Shown one piece after another: positions 52,962 to 60,910 of a stretch of DNA of 64,000 bases; positions within the stretch are counted from its first letter, which is position 1, and each line of letters starts with the position of its first letter. Source of the stretch: an uncultured delta proteobacterium (GTDB lineage Bacteria > Myxococcota > Myxococcia > Myxococcales > 40CM-4-68-19); the NCBI GenBank assembly GCA_903911145.1, contig CAIWCD010000039.1:1-64000 (forward strand), in the 5' to 3' direction. Position numbers and translations under genes: made by a program. The notes under the pieces were generated by a model that was given only the letters and a program-made list of their open reading frames with translations, made no database searches and had not been told where the DNA came from.

Positions 52962-53840
52962 CTACTTCGAGAGCAACTGCGGGATCGCGCTCGCCCCGGC
53001 GGAGAGGAGCATCATGAGCATGCCGCAGGTGAGGCAGCAGAAGACGAGATAGGGGCCGAGCGTGGTCGCGGTCGCGCCGCCGGGCGTGATCCCGTGCGTC
53101 TCTTTGAGGCCGATGCCCGTGAGCACGATGATCCAGAGCACTCCGATGATGCTGCCGCAGGCGGGGATCGGGGAGAGCACCATTGGTGCCATCGCGTAGG
53201 CGCAGGCCGCGAACGTCGCCGCGAAGCCCTTGCGATTCTGGCCGAAGAGCATCGCGCAGAGGTGGGTCACGCCCGCGTTGGCCCAGAGGAAGATGAAGGC
53301 GACGGCCGGCGCGACGAGCATCGCGATGATGGCGGTGGCGGGCGTCGGGTGCGTGCTCGAGTCGAGGAGCTTGAGCAGCGCGGGCGGGATGCGATCGCCC
53401 ATCGTCTGCTTGAACGTCTCGAGCATGTGCTGCTGCTGCGGCCCGACGAAGAGCCGCTCGATCAGCTGTCCGACGATTGAGAAGATGGAGAAGGTGATCA
53501 CCGCGTAGCTCGTCTGCGCTCCGCGCTGGTCGAGGCGTGCGCGCGAGTAGAGCTTGCGCGGTTCGAAGAGGGCGAGCTTCGTCGTCTCGAGCCAGGCCGC
53601 GAAGGCGGACAACTCGGGGCGCCGCTCCCACGGCGTGCCCTCCTTCGCCTCTGCGGCGTCTGCCGGGGCTTCGCCGAATCGCGGAAAGCCGCTCCCAGCG
53701 CCGCTTTGCGGGCCGCTCACGGAGGCGAGCACGGGCGCGGGCTCGGGCACGAACAGGGGCTTGCCGCACGAGGGGCAGGCTTGTTGTCCGGACTTCTCGG
53801 TGCTGAAGGTGGCGCGGCAGGTCGGGCAGCGTGCGAGCAT
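52962..53840 (-). CDS. Zinc-ribbon plus Yip1-like membrane protein
   Basis: 292 residues. N-terminal zinc ribbon CPTCRATF...CPSCGKPLF (residues 5-30). After a linker, a Yip1-like domain (~90-285) has five helices, with GxxYAMAPMVLSPIPACG-like sequence. Yip1-type proteins shape membranes or traffic lipids in eukaryotes; in bacteria the role is unclear. It is divergent from the large unknown gene at 53910. Confidence 0.85.
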   Translation of the reverse strand: MLARCPTCRATFSTEKSGQQACPSCGKPLFVPEPAPVLASVSGPQSGAGSGFPRFGEAPADAAEAKEGTPWERRPELSAFAAWLETTKLALFEPRKLYSRARLDQRGAQTSYAVITFSIFSIVGQLIERLFVGPQQQHMLETFKQTMGDRIPPALLKLLDSSTHPTPATAIIAMLVAPAVAFIFLWANAGVTHLCAMLFGQNRKGFAATFAACAYAMAPMVLSPIPACGSIIGVLWIIVLTGIGLKETHGITPGGATATTLGPYLVFCCLTCGMLMMLLSAGASAIPQLLSK

Positions 53841-53909
53841 GGGGCTGCTTCTAGCATCCGTGCAGCGCCGCCGCGACGCGGAGCCAAGGTGCGGTAGGGT
53901 TCGAGCCCG

Positions 53910-55541
53910 ATGACCATTCTTGATTCGCTCCGCAAAGAGAAGTGGGGCGTCTGGAAGACGAACGACGAGCTCTTCACGGCTCTGCGCGCACGCGATGTGG
54001 CCGCGTTATCGGCGCTCGCGGCGGTGCTTGGTCTCGAGGCGAGCGAGCAGAAGGAGCTCGCGTTCGGCGAAGGCGCCGAGGTTCTGACTGGTGTGGTCGC
54101 GGATCTGCGCCAGCAGAAAGGGGCGCGTCTGGCTGCGGCCCGCTGCTGCATCGAGGCGCAGCTTCCACCGGAAAAACTCGCGACACTCTTTCTCTGCGCG
54201 GCCGATCTGCTGACCGATCCGCGGCTCGGCGGCAAGGCGCGAGTGCTCGCGGAGACGGGTCTCACGGCAGCGCTCGCCAAGCGCGAGGATCTGCACGCGG
54301 TCGGGCAGCCCGCGGGAGACTTTGCGCGCGGCGCGCAAGCGGCGGCTTCTGTGCTCGGGACCGCGCGGGTCAAGGAGTTGCTCGCGGCTGCTCCCCCGGC
54401 CCACTCAGGCGCGCTCGCGGCTCTCTTTGCGATCGGCGAGGAGCTGCCCGCCGGCGCGAAGGAGAGCTGGGAGAAGGTGCTCGTCGAGCAGTGCGCGGCC
54501 AATCGCAAGGCGCCCGCTGCGGCAAAGCGGATGGGCCTGGCGGTTCCCTGGCCGCCGTTTCTGCCCGACGCCTTCGCGCCCCTGATCAAATTCGCCGAGG
54601 AGCAGACGGCGACGGTGGTGACGACTGACGCACTTGCGAAAGGCCCGACGCGCGCCGGTGCGCCCACGGCGATGCCGTCGAATGCGGCGGGTTCGCAAGC
54701 TGCGCGAGGAGCGTCCCGGGCCGCGCCTGGCGCGGACTTCCCGACGACGGCCGGGAAAGCAGCCCCCGAATCTCCGCAGCGGCGCACGACCACCGAGTAC
54801 CTCGGCACGCGCAAGATGGAAGCGCCCATCCAGCGCCAGCGATCGCGGCAGGCAGGCGCGCAACTCGAAGAAAAGCCGGTGGTGCACGAGACCCGCTCGA
54901 TGCCGCCGGTGGTCGGTCGCCCGCCGACTCCCGAAGGGCTGGTTCCGGACATGGATCCGGTCGCGCTTGCCGCGCGTGCAGCCAAGGCGGGAGTCGCACC
55001 GGAAGCGCTCGCCGAGACCGAGCGGCTCGCCTCGCGGCTTCCCGCGAACGTGCTCGCCGCGCTCGCGGCCGATCGCGGAATCGTGCTTCCCGATGGACGC
55101 TTCTACAAAGGTGATGAGCCACTGCGGTTCGATCCCCAGGGCAAGCGCATCCCGCGCGTCGATCGCTGGGACGAGTTTGATTTCGAATGGCAGGACCCGG
55201 TGCTGCCGGCGTCGGAGTTGCGCGCGCCCATTCGAGCACAGCCCCTTTCCGGACCATTCGCCTCGAGGCTCAAGTCGCTCTACGAGGATCGCCCCGAGGC
55301 TGTGGAGCGGCTGTGCGCGGCGGCTGAGGCGCGCGCGGCGATCTCGGGCGAAGAGAAGCTGCTCACCGAGTTGACTCTCGAGATGGCGAGCGCCCGTTGG
55401 CGCGGCAAGAGAATCTCTGCGGGGCAGCGCGCGCGGCTGATCGCGGTGGTCGACGATGCTGCGCGCCCGAGTTCGTGGCGCCGCTGCGCTGAATCGATCC
55501 TCGCGATGGATGCGCGCCCGCGCGCTGCTGGCGAACACTGA
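53910..55541 (+). CDS. Large soluble protein of unknown function
   Basis: 543 residues without signal peptide or membrane segments. Residues ~1-220 are helical and Leu/Ala-rich, with repeat-like units (LRARDVAALSALAAVLGL and similar). Residues ~240-330 are low-complexity Ala/Pro/Thr/Arg and probably disordered. The C-terminal ~200 residues (DRGIVLPDGRFYKGDEPLRFD, WDEFDFEWQDPVLP) form a distinct domain ending in another helical repeat. Strong GC3 bias supports it. I recognise no family. Confidence 0.75.
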   Translation: MTILDSLRKEKWGVWKTNDELFTALRARDVAALSALAAVLGLEASEQKELAFGEGAEVLTGVVADLRQQKGARLAAARCCIEAQLPPEKLATLFLCAADLLTDPRLGGKARVLAETGLTAALAKREDLHAVGQPAGDFARGAQAAASVLGTARVKELLAAAPPAHSGALAALFAIGEELPAGAKESWEKVLVEQCAANRKAPAAAKRMGLAVPWPPFLPDAFAPLIKFAEEQTATVVTTDALAKGPTRAGAPTAMPSNAAGSQAARGASRAAPGADFPTTAGKAAPESPQRRTTTEYLGTRKMEAPIQRQRSRQAGAQLEEKPVVHETRSMPPVVGRPPTPEGLVPDMDPVALAARAAKAGVAPEALAETERLASRLPANVLAALAADRGIVLPDGRFYKGDEPLRFDPQGKRIPRVDRWDEFDFEWQDPVLPASELRAPIRAQPLSGPFASRLKSLYEDRPEAVERLCAAAEARAAISGEEKLLTELTLEMASARWRGKRISAGQRARLIAVVDDAARPSSWRRCAESILAMDARPRAAGEH

Positions 55542-55760
55542 CAACGTGTCGCAGAGCCGCTCCGGGCGCGGTCGGGAAGCTCGCCGCGGCCGGTGGCGGA
55601 TCGCGTGCGTGAACTATTTTTCATCGCAGCGGTCACATCCGTGCGGCACTGAAGTCTGGCTGTTTGATGTGGCGCCCGATCGGTCGCTCGTCATTGCAAG
55701 ACCCACCCACGGGTGCTAACGACAGCGCCCTTCGCAAGTCGTCGCAGGAGCCAGACCAAG

Positions 55761-56729
55761 ATGAAGATCGCGCTGACCCCGATGGAGAAGTTCCGCGCTG
55801 CGGGCAAGTTCCTCGACGTGAAGTTCAACCAGCGTCCGTTGAGCGTCTCGATTGAAGTGACCAAGCGCTGCAACGCGCGCTGCGACTTCTGCGACTACTG
55901 GAAGATCACCGATCGCGACGAGATGGCCGACTACGTCGATGTCGTCCGCCGCTTCGATCCTCTCGTGGTCGTCTTCACCGGCGGCGAGCCGCTGCTGCGC
56001 CGCGATCTCGTCCCGCTCATCACGCAGATTCGCGACATCCCGGGCTTTCGCTACCTCACGGTGCTCACGCACGGTGGCTTCCTGAGCGAGACGAAGATCA
56101 AGGAGCTCGTCGGCGCCGGCGTGCACCAGATCAACATCTCGATGAACTATCCCGACGCGCGCCAGGACAAGGAGCGCGGCATCCCGGGCCTCTTCGCGCG
56201 CCTCGAGAAGACGGTGCCGGAGATGGTGAAGCAGGGCTACAACGTCTTCACCTTCGCCTCGATGCTGATGGTCGACAACATGCACGACGCGGAGCCGCTC
56301 ATCCGGCTCGCCCACTCGTGGGGCATCAACATCGCGTTCAGCGGCTACAACGACATGAAGAACGGAAATCAGAATCACTTCGTCGCGCCGGAGAAGCTCG
56401 AGGAGTTCCGCAAAGTCTGCCAGCACATCAAGAAGCTCAAGCGCGAGCTCGGCAACGTGATGACGTCGGACTACTTCTTCGACACGCTCCCGACCTTCTA
56501 CAAGGAGCGCGAGATCACCGGCTGCCAGGCCGGCAAGATCATGATCCACGTCTCGCCCAAGGGCATGGTGCAGCCGTGCGCCGAGCTGCCCGCGGTCGCG
56601 CACTACACGGAGTTCGTGCCCACGGCGTATGCGGGGCCGAACTGCAGCAAGTGCTTCGACTCGTGCCGCGCGGAGCCGCAGGCGCCGCTCAATCTGCGCC
56701 GTCTCGCGGAGCTGACCGGGCTCGTGTAG
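55761..56729 (+). CDS. Radical SAM protein
   Basis: 322 residues from ATG 55761, with AGGAG ten bases upstream. The Fe-S motif is CNARCDFC (C-x3-C-x2-C, residues ~34-41), followed by FTGGEPLLR, the SAM-binding region. C-terminal cysteines (GCQAGK, QPCAEL, NCSKCFDSC) resemble a SPASM-like auxiliary cluster. Such enzymes often modify peptides or cofactors; no peptide substrate gene is evident. It is followed directly by an in-frame reading frame encoding a membrane segment. The 219 bp upstream show no other gene. Confidence 0.9.
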   Translation: MKIALTPMEKFRAAGKFLDVKFNQRPLSVSIEVTKRCNARCDFCDYWKITDRDEMADYVDVVRRFDPLVVVFTGGEPLLRRDLVPLITQIRDIPGFRYLTVLTHGGFLSETKIKELVGAGVHQINISMNYPDARQDKERGIPGLFARLEKTVPEMVKQGYNVFTFASMLMVDNMHDAEPLIRLAHSWGINIAFSGYNDMKNGNQNHFVAPEKLEEFRKVCQHIKKLKRELGNVMTSDYFFDTLPTFYKEREITGCQAGKIMIHVSPKGMVQPCAELPAVAHYTEFVPTAYAGPNCSKCFDSCRAEPQAPLNLRRLAELTGLV

Positions 56730-56876
56730 CTGGCGGGGTATTCACCGGGAGGGCCCACCCAATCTGAAACGCTGGTCTTCCTGCTGCTGCTGTTCAATCT
56801 GCCAGCGATGATCGTCGGTGGGATCGTCGGCGCGTTCGTCTACCGCAAGCGTCGAAGGATGCACCGCGAGTCGTGA
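56730..56876 (+). CDS. Candidate small membrane protein or in-frame extension after the radical SAM stop
   Basis: Reading on past the TAG stop (56727-56729) in the same frame gives 48 sense codons ending TGA 56874-56876. These include a strong membrane helix (LVFLLLLFNLPAMIVGGIVGAFV) and a basic tail YRKRRRMHRES. Codon bias looks coding. No ATG/GTG/TTG precedes the helix, so initiation would need CTG 56730, or readthrough of the TAG. A degraded or mis-sequenced fused gene is the alternative. Confidence 0.35.
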   Translation: MAGYSPGGPTQSETLVFLLLLFNLPAMIVGGIVGAFVYRKRRRMHRES

Positions 56877-56895
56877 GACTCGGCGCGCCCGAGCC

Positions 56896-57690
56896 TCAGT
56901 GCTTCTCTGGCTCGGCCTTCGAGAGGATCGAGAAGCCTGCGAAGTCTGCCGCGCTGATGCTCTTGGTCTGATCGCCATCGCTCATCAGGCCGACGCCGAC
57001 GAAGTCCGGCACCTCTGCGTTCGGGTCGCCATTCTCGAAGTGGGCGCGGAACTCCGCGGCCGGATCGATCTCCTCGGTGATCCAGACGCCGGTGGGCGCG
57101 CCCGACTCGCGGATGATGGTGTCCTGCACGACGAAGAGGTTGCGCTTCTGATCGCAGACCTTGCCCTTCTCACCGACCGCGCTCCAGACGTACTTGAGCG
57201 CGTACCATTTCAGGCCGCGCTTCCACGAGACGTAGATCGATGCGGCCGAATCACCGTAGCCGTCGCGGCACTCGTCGCCGCCCTTGGGCAGCGCCTGCGC
57301 GCGCCACTTCCAGCGCAGCCTCTTGGTCGCCTGGCGCAGGTTCTCGGGAACCTCGATGCCGAGCGTGACGGTCTCGAGCGGGTAACGATAGGTCGCGCGG
57401 ATGAACGGCTCGGCCGGATCCTGGACGAGATGGTAGTAGCTCTGCGAACCGGAGTAGCTCTCGACGACCTTGAAGCCGTCGACCTTCAGCCTGGTCTCTT
57501 TGAATCCCAGGCCCGGCGCGGCCGGCAACTGCTTCGGCTCGACTGCGCGCACGACTTCGGGCAACGCCGGACCGTGCGCATCCTCAGCGAGGGCACGCGC
57601 GCTTGCGACTGCCGTGAGCGCGCAGACAGCCGAGCCAGCGATCGCGAAGAAGCGCGACAAGAGATTGAGTCCGAGTCGTTTGGATTGCAC
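56896..57690 (-). CDS. DUF3047 exported protein
   Basis: 264 residues starting at GTG 57688-57690. Signal peptide to ~residue 35 (cleaved near ALAED). The mature protein has LRWKWRAQALPKGGDECRDGYGDSAASIYVSW, WITEEIDPAAEF and DFVGVGLMSDGDQT, which match DUF3047. Function unknown; the fold is likely a jelly-roll in the periplasm. It converges with the membrane-segment reading frame on the other strand. Confidence 0.88.
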   Translation of the reverse strand: MQSKRLGLNLLSRFFAIAGSAVCALTAVASARALAEDAHGPALPEVVRAVEPKQLPAAPGLGFKETRLKVDGFKVVESYSGSQSYYHLVQDPAEPFIRATYRYPLETVTLGIEVPENLRQATKRLRWKWRAQALPKGGDECRDGYGDSAASIYVSWKRGLKWYALKYVWSAVGEKGKVCDQKRNLFVVQDTIIRESGAPTGVWITEEIDPAAEFRAHFENGDPNAEVPDFVGVGLMSDGDQTKSISAADFAGFSILSKAEPEKH

Positions 57691-57830
57691 CGTTTCGCAC
57701 CCTAGCAGGCTGTCGCGTTGGCCTCAGCAATTTGATGCGCTCAAAGACCTCGCCGCGCGCACATCGGCTGTCTGGATCGCCGACAGGCTGTCTTGCGTTT
57801 GCGCCGAGAACCGCCCTACAAGGCGCGCCC

Positions 57831-59531
57831 ATGTCAGAGCAGAGTTCGCACGCGCACCTCACCTCGGCGGCGCTCACCGGAAAGACCGAGCGCTGGAACA
57901 CGCAGGCGCGCCTCCTGCTCTTCGCGCTCTTCGCGCTGGGCCTCGCGCTGCGCGTGACGCATCTGTCGGCCGAGGGGTTCGGCGACGACGAGGTGCACAA
58001 GTGGCTGGCGGTCAATCGCTACCTGGCCGGTGATTTCGGCGGCGACGACGTCGAGCACCCGATGCTGATGAAGTGGCTGATCTCGCTCTGCCTGCTCATC
58101 GGCCGTCCTCTCGGCTGGGCACCGGAGACGATCACGCGCTTGCCCAATGCGGTCGCGGGCGGCGTGACGGTGCTGGTGATCGCGCAACTCGGGCGGCGCC
58201 TCTTCGGCAACACCGTCGGCCTTGTCGCCGCGGCGCTCTCTTCGGTCTGCTGCACGCTCATCGGCTACCAGCGCGTCGCGAAGGAGGACACGCTGCTCGG
58301 CCTCTTCATCATGCTGCTGTGCTGGACTCTTGCGGAGGCGAAGGCGGCGGCCGATGATGCTGCGGGCATTGCTGGGAGCGGTCCGGATGGCTCTTCGCGC
58401 CTGCGCGATCAGCGCCGCGCTGAACTCTTCGGCGCGCTCTCTCTGGCTGGAATGCTCGCGAGCAAATACTTCGCCTGGCACGTTCTGCTCGCGCCGATCT
58501 TCGTCTTGTCGATCCGCCGCCAGTCGTCGTTCCGCGTACCGCTTGCGCGCTGGCTGCAGCTGGGCGCGATCGCCTTCGCGGCGTGGGTCTGCGTGAACTG
58601 GTCGCCGTTTCTTCCCAGCACGTGGGTCTATTTCAAGAGCTACACGAGCGGCCAGCAGACGGTGCACGGCAGCCTCTTCTTCATGGGCCGCATCTTCCAC
58701 AACCTCGTCGAGTACGGCTGGAACGGCACGCCGCCCTGGTTCTACCTTGTCTTCACTGCGGTGAAGCTCGCGCCAGGCACGTTCCTGCTCGCGCTCGTCG
58801 GGCTCGGCATCGCCTTCTTCCAACGGCAGGCCGCGCACAAGCTGCTCTTCTCCTGGATGGGCGTCTGGTTCTTCATCCACTCGCTCTCCGGGTCGAAGTG
58901 GGGTCGCTTCTACGTCTCTGTGCTGCCCGCGTTTCTCCTCCTCGCAGCCTTCGCAGCGGTGCTGCTGGCGGAGAAATTCGCGCGCGGCTCGCAATCGGGG
59001 ACACGCTTCTGGGCCGCGCTGGGCGCGCTTGTTCTCGTCTCGGTGGGCGGCGAAGCGCAGGCCACCATCACGCACGCGCCGCACGAACGGCTCTACATCT
59101 CTGCGCTCGGTGGCGGCGACGTGAACGTCGACTGGTACTTCCCTCACTGCGACTACTTCGACGCGGGCTTCCGCGAGGCTGTGCAGTACGTGTCTGCGCA
59201 CGCGGAGCCGAACGCCGAACTCTCGACGGAGATCGACTGGCCCGCGAAGCTCTATGCGGGTTGGGCCGGGCGCGACGATCTGCTCCAGACGCTCGATCGC
59301 CGTGGGCGCGCCTGCCGCGCGGGACGGGTCTGCTACGTCGTCGTGCAGACGGGCCGCTGGTACTTCCTCAACCAGGACGCGGTGGCGAATCTTTCGAAGA
59401 AGACGCCGTGGCATGTCGAGCAGATCCGCGGCCACGACGTGGTGAAGGTCTATCGGCTTGAGCCGGGAGAGTCACCGTTCCCCGACGAAAATCCGCTCAC
59501 CCCCGCGCCAGGAGTGGGTACGCCGAGATAG
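57831..59531 (+). CDS. PMT/ArnT-type glycosyltransferase (GT39/83-like)
   Basis: 566 residues with about eleven membrane helices. The first extracytoplasmic loop has GFGDDEVHKW, the DE pair essential in this fold. VEHPMLMKW and RLPNAVAGG also match. The last ~130 residues are periplasmic. Family members transfer sugars from polyprenyl-phosphate carriers to lipids or proteins. AAGG lies seven bases before ATG. The nearby DPM1-like glycosyltransferase could make its lipid-linked donor. Confidence 0.88.
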   Translation: MSEQSSHAHLTSAALTGKTERWNTQARLLLFALFALGLALRVTHLSAEGFGDDEVHKWLAVNRYLAGDFGGDDVEHPMLMKWLISLCLLIGRPLGWAPETITRLPNAVAGGVTVLVIAQLGRRLFGNTVGLVAAALSSVCCTLIGYQRVAKEDTLLGLFIMLLCWTLAEAKAAADDAAGIAGSGPDGSSRLRDQRRAELFGALSLAGMLASKYFAWHVLLAPIFVLSIRRQSSFRVPLARWLQLGAIAFAAWVCVNWSPFLPSTWVYFKSYTSGQQTVHGSLFFMGRIFHNLVEYGWNGTPPWFYLVFTAVKLAPGTFLLALVGLGIAFFQRQAAHKLLFSWMGVWFFIHSLSGSKWGRFYVSVLPAFLLLAAFAAVLLAEKFARGSQSGTRFWAALGALVLVSVGGEAQATITHAPHERLYISALGGGDVNVDWYFPHCDYFDAGFREAVQYVSAHAEPNAELSTEIDWPAKLYAGWAGRDDLLQTLDRRGRACRAGRVCYVVVQTGRWYFLNQDAVANLSKKTPWHVEQIRGHDVVKVYRLEPGESPFPDENPLTPAPGVGTPR

Positions 59532-59545
59532 TTTGAGTACAAACG

Positions 59546-59589
59546 ATTCGATAACCCGCGTTTGCGAATTCGATAAGGTTCGCAAACGC
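59546..59589. repeat. Interleaved direct and inverted repeats upstream of the FKBP gene
   Basis: GCGTTTGCGAA (59558-59568) and TTCGCAAACGC (59579-59589) form a perfect 11-bp inverted repeat with a 10-base loop. ATTCGATAA occurs twice (59546-59554 and 59568-59576), 22 bases apart, overlapping the inverted repeat. The region lies 20 bases before the FKBP start and just after the glycosyltransferase stop. It may be an operator or an attenuator; there is no T-run to make it a terminator. Confidence 0.75.
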
Positions 59590-59609
59590 CCCCTGAAGGA
59601 GAGCTGACG

Positions 59610-59936
59610 ATGGCCGCGCTGCAGATTGAAGAGTTGGTGGTGGGAACCGGGCCGTCGCCCAAGGCTGGACAGACCGTCAGCGTGCACTACACGGGCTGGC
59701 TGACGAACGGGAAGAAGTTCGATTCGTCGGTTGATCGCCGCCAGCCGTTCGAGTTCGACGTCGGCGTCGGCCAGGTGATCAAGGGCTGGGACGAGGGCGT
59801 GCTGACGATGAAGGTCGGCGGCAAGCGCAAGCTGACGATCCCGCCGGAGCTCGGTTACGGCGCACGCGGCGCTGGCGGCGTGATCCCGGGCAACGCGACG
59901 CTCGTCTTCGAGGTCGAGCTGCTCGAGTTGCTCTGA
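59610..59936 (+). CDS. FKBP-type peptidyl-prolyl isomerase
   Basis: 108 residues, a single minimal FKBP domain without signal peptide: [41 protein letters not shown] and [15 protein letters not shown]. All principal active-site aromatic residues are present. A strong AAGGAG precedes ATG. Cytoplasmic proline isomerase. Confidence 0.97.
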   Translation: MAALQIEELVVGTGPSPKAGQTVSVHYTGWLTNGKKFDSSVDRRQPFEFDVGVGQVIKGWDEGVLTMKVGGKRKLTIPPELGYGARGAGGVIPGNATLVFEVELLELL

Positions 59937-59944
59937 GCGTCGAG

Positions 59945-60910
59945 CTAGATCCAGTCCGCGCCCTCGCCGCGAATCCACGCGGCGAACTTCTCGATGCCCT
60001 GGTCGATCGGCGTGCTCGGTGAATAGCCGAGCCTCTCGCTCGAGTGGGTGACGTCCGCGCTGGTGAGCGGAACATCTCCCGGCTGCTCGGGCTGGCGGTC
60101 GAGGATCGCCGTCACGCCGAGCGATTTCTCGAGCAGCGCGATCATTTCGCGCAGCGTGGTGGTGCGCGCGCCGCCGAGATTGAAGACGTCGTAGGTGAGC
60201 GGAATCGTGAGCGAGGCGAGGATCCCCTTCACGATGTCGTCGACGTAGGTGTAGTCGCGCCGCGTCTCGCCCGTGCCGAAGAAGGGGAGCGATTGTCCCG
60301 CGAGCATGCGGCGCGCGAACTTGTGGATGGCGAGGTCGGGCCGCTGGCGCGGGCCGTAGACGGTGAAGAAACGTAAGGACGCGATCTCCATTCCGTAGAG
60401 GTTGTGCCAGGTGCGCGCGAGCGCTTCGCTGGCGACTTTGCTCGCCGCGTACGGGCTCTGCGGCGAGTCGATGCGCGCAGTCTCCTTGAACGGAGGCGTC
60501 GCCTGCGCGCCATACACGGAGGAGCTCGAGCCGAGCGCGAAGCGTCGCGCGCCCGCCTTGCGAGCGGCCTCGAGCACGTTCGCGGTTCCTCGCACGTTGA
60601 CGTCCATGTAGCCGGCGGGATCTTCGAGAGAGGGACGCACGCCGGCGCGCGCGGCGAGGTGGACGACGCAGTCGGGGCGCGTTTCGGCGAAGGCCGCAGA
60701 GAGCGCATCGCCGTCGCGGATGTCGAGTTCGACGAAGCGCGCGCCCGCGTCCAGCAAGGGTTTGAGCGCGCGCCGCTTGACCCGCTCCGGATAGAAGGGA
60801 TCGAAGTTGTCGACGATGACGAGCTCATCGCCGCGCTTCTGCAATGCGGCGCCGAGGTGGCTTCCGATGAAGCCCGCACCACCCGTGACCAGCGTCTTTC
60901 GTGCGCTCAT
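59945..60910 (-). CDS. NAD-dependent sugar-nucleotide epimerase
   Basis: 321 residues from ATG 60908-60910, in an ATGA overlap with the amidotransferase gene. GGAGFIGS (cofactor loop), LAARAGVRPS, SSSSVYG, YAASKVASE (catalytic YxxxK) and the C-terminal RDYTYVDDIV. It is closest to UDP-glucuronate 4-epimerases of the extended SDR group. It likely supplies a nucleotide sugar for surface polysaccharide. Confidence 0.9.
   Translation of the reverse strand: MSARKTLVTGGAGFIGSHLGAALQKRGDELVIVDNFDPFYPERVKRRALKPLLDAGARFVELDIRDGDALSAAFAETRPDCVVHLAARAGVRPSLEDPAGYMDVNVRGTANVLEAARKAGARRFALGSSSSVYGAQATPPFKETARIDSPQSPYAASKVASEALARTWHNLYGMEIASLRFFTVYGPRQRPDLAIHKFARRMLAGQSLPFFGTGETRRDYTYVDDIVKGILASLTIPLTYDVFNLGGARTTTLREMIALLEKSLGVTAILDRQPEQPGDVPLTSADVTHSSERLGYSPSTPIDQGIEKFAAWIRGEGADWI

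Noticed and set aside
55690-55735. Promoter-like TTGCAA-17-TAACGA upstream of the radical SAM gene
   Set aside because: The -10 matches consensus at only two positions, and the overlapping CACCC/GGGTG inverted repeat is short; not enough to annotate.
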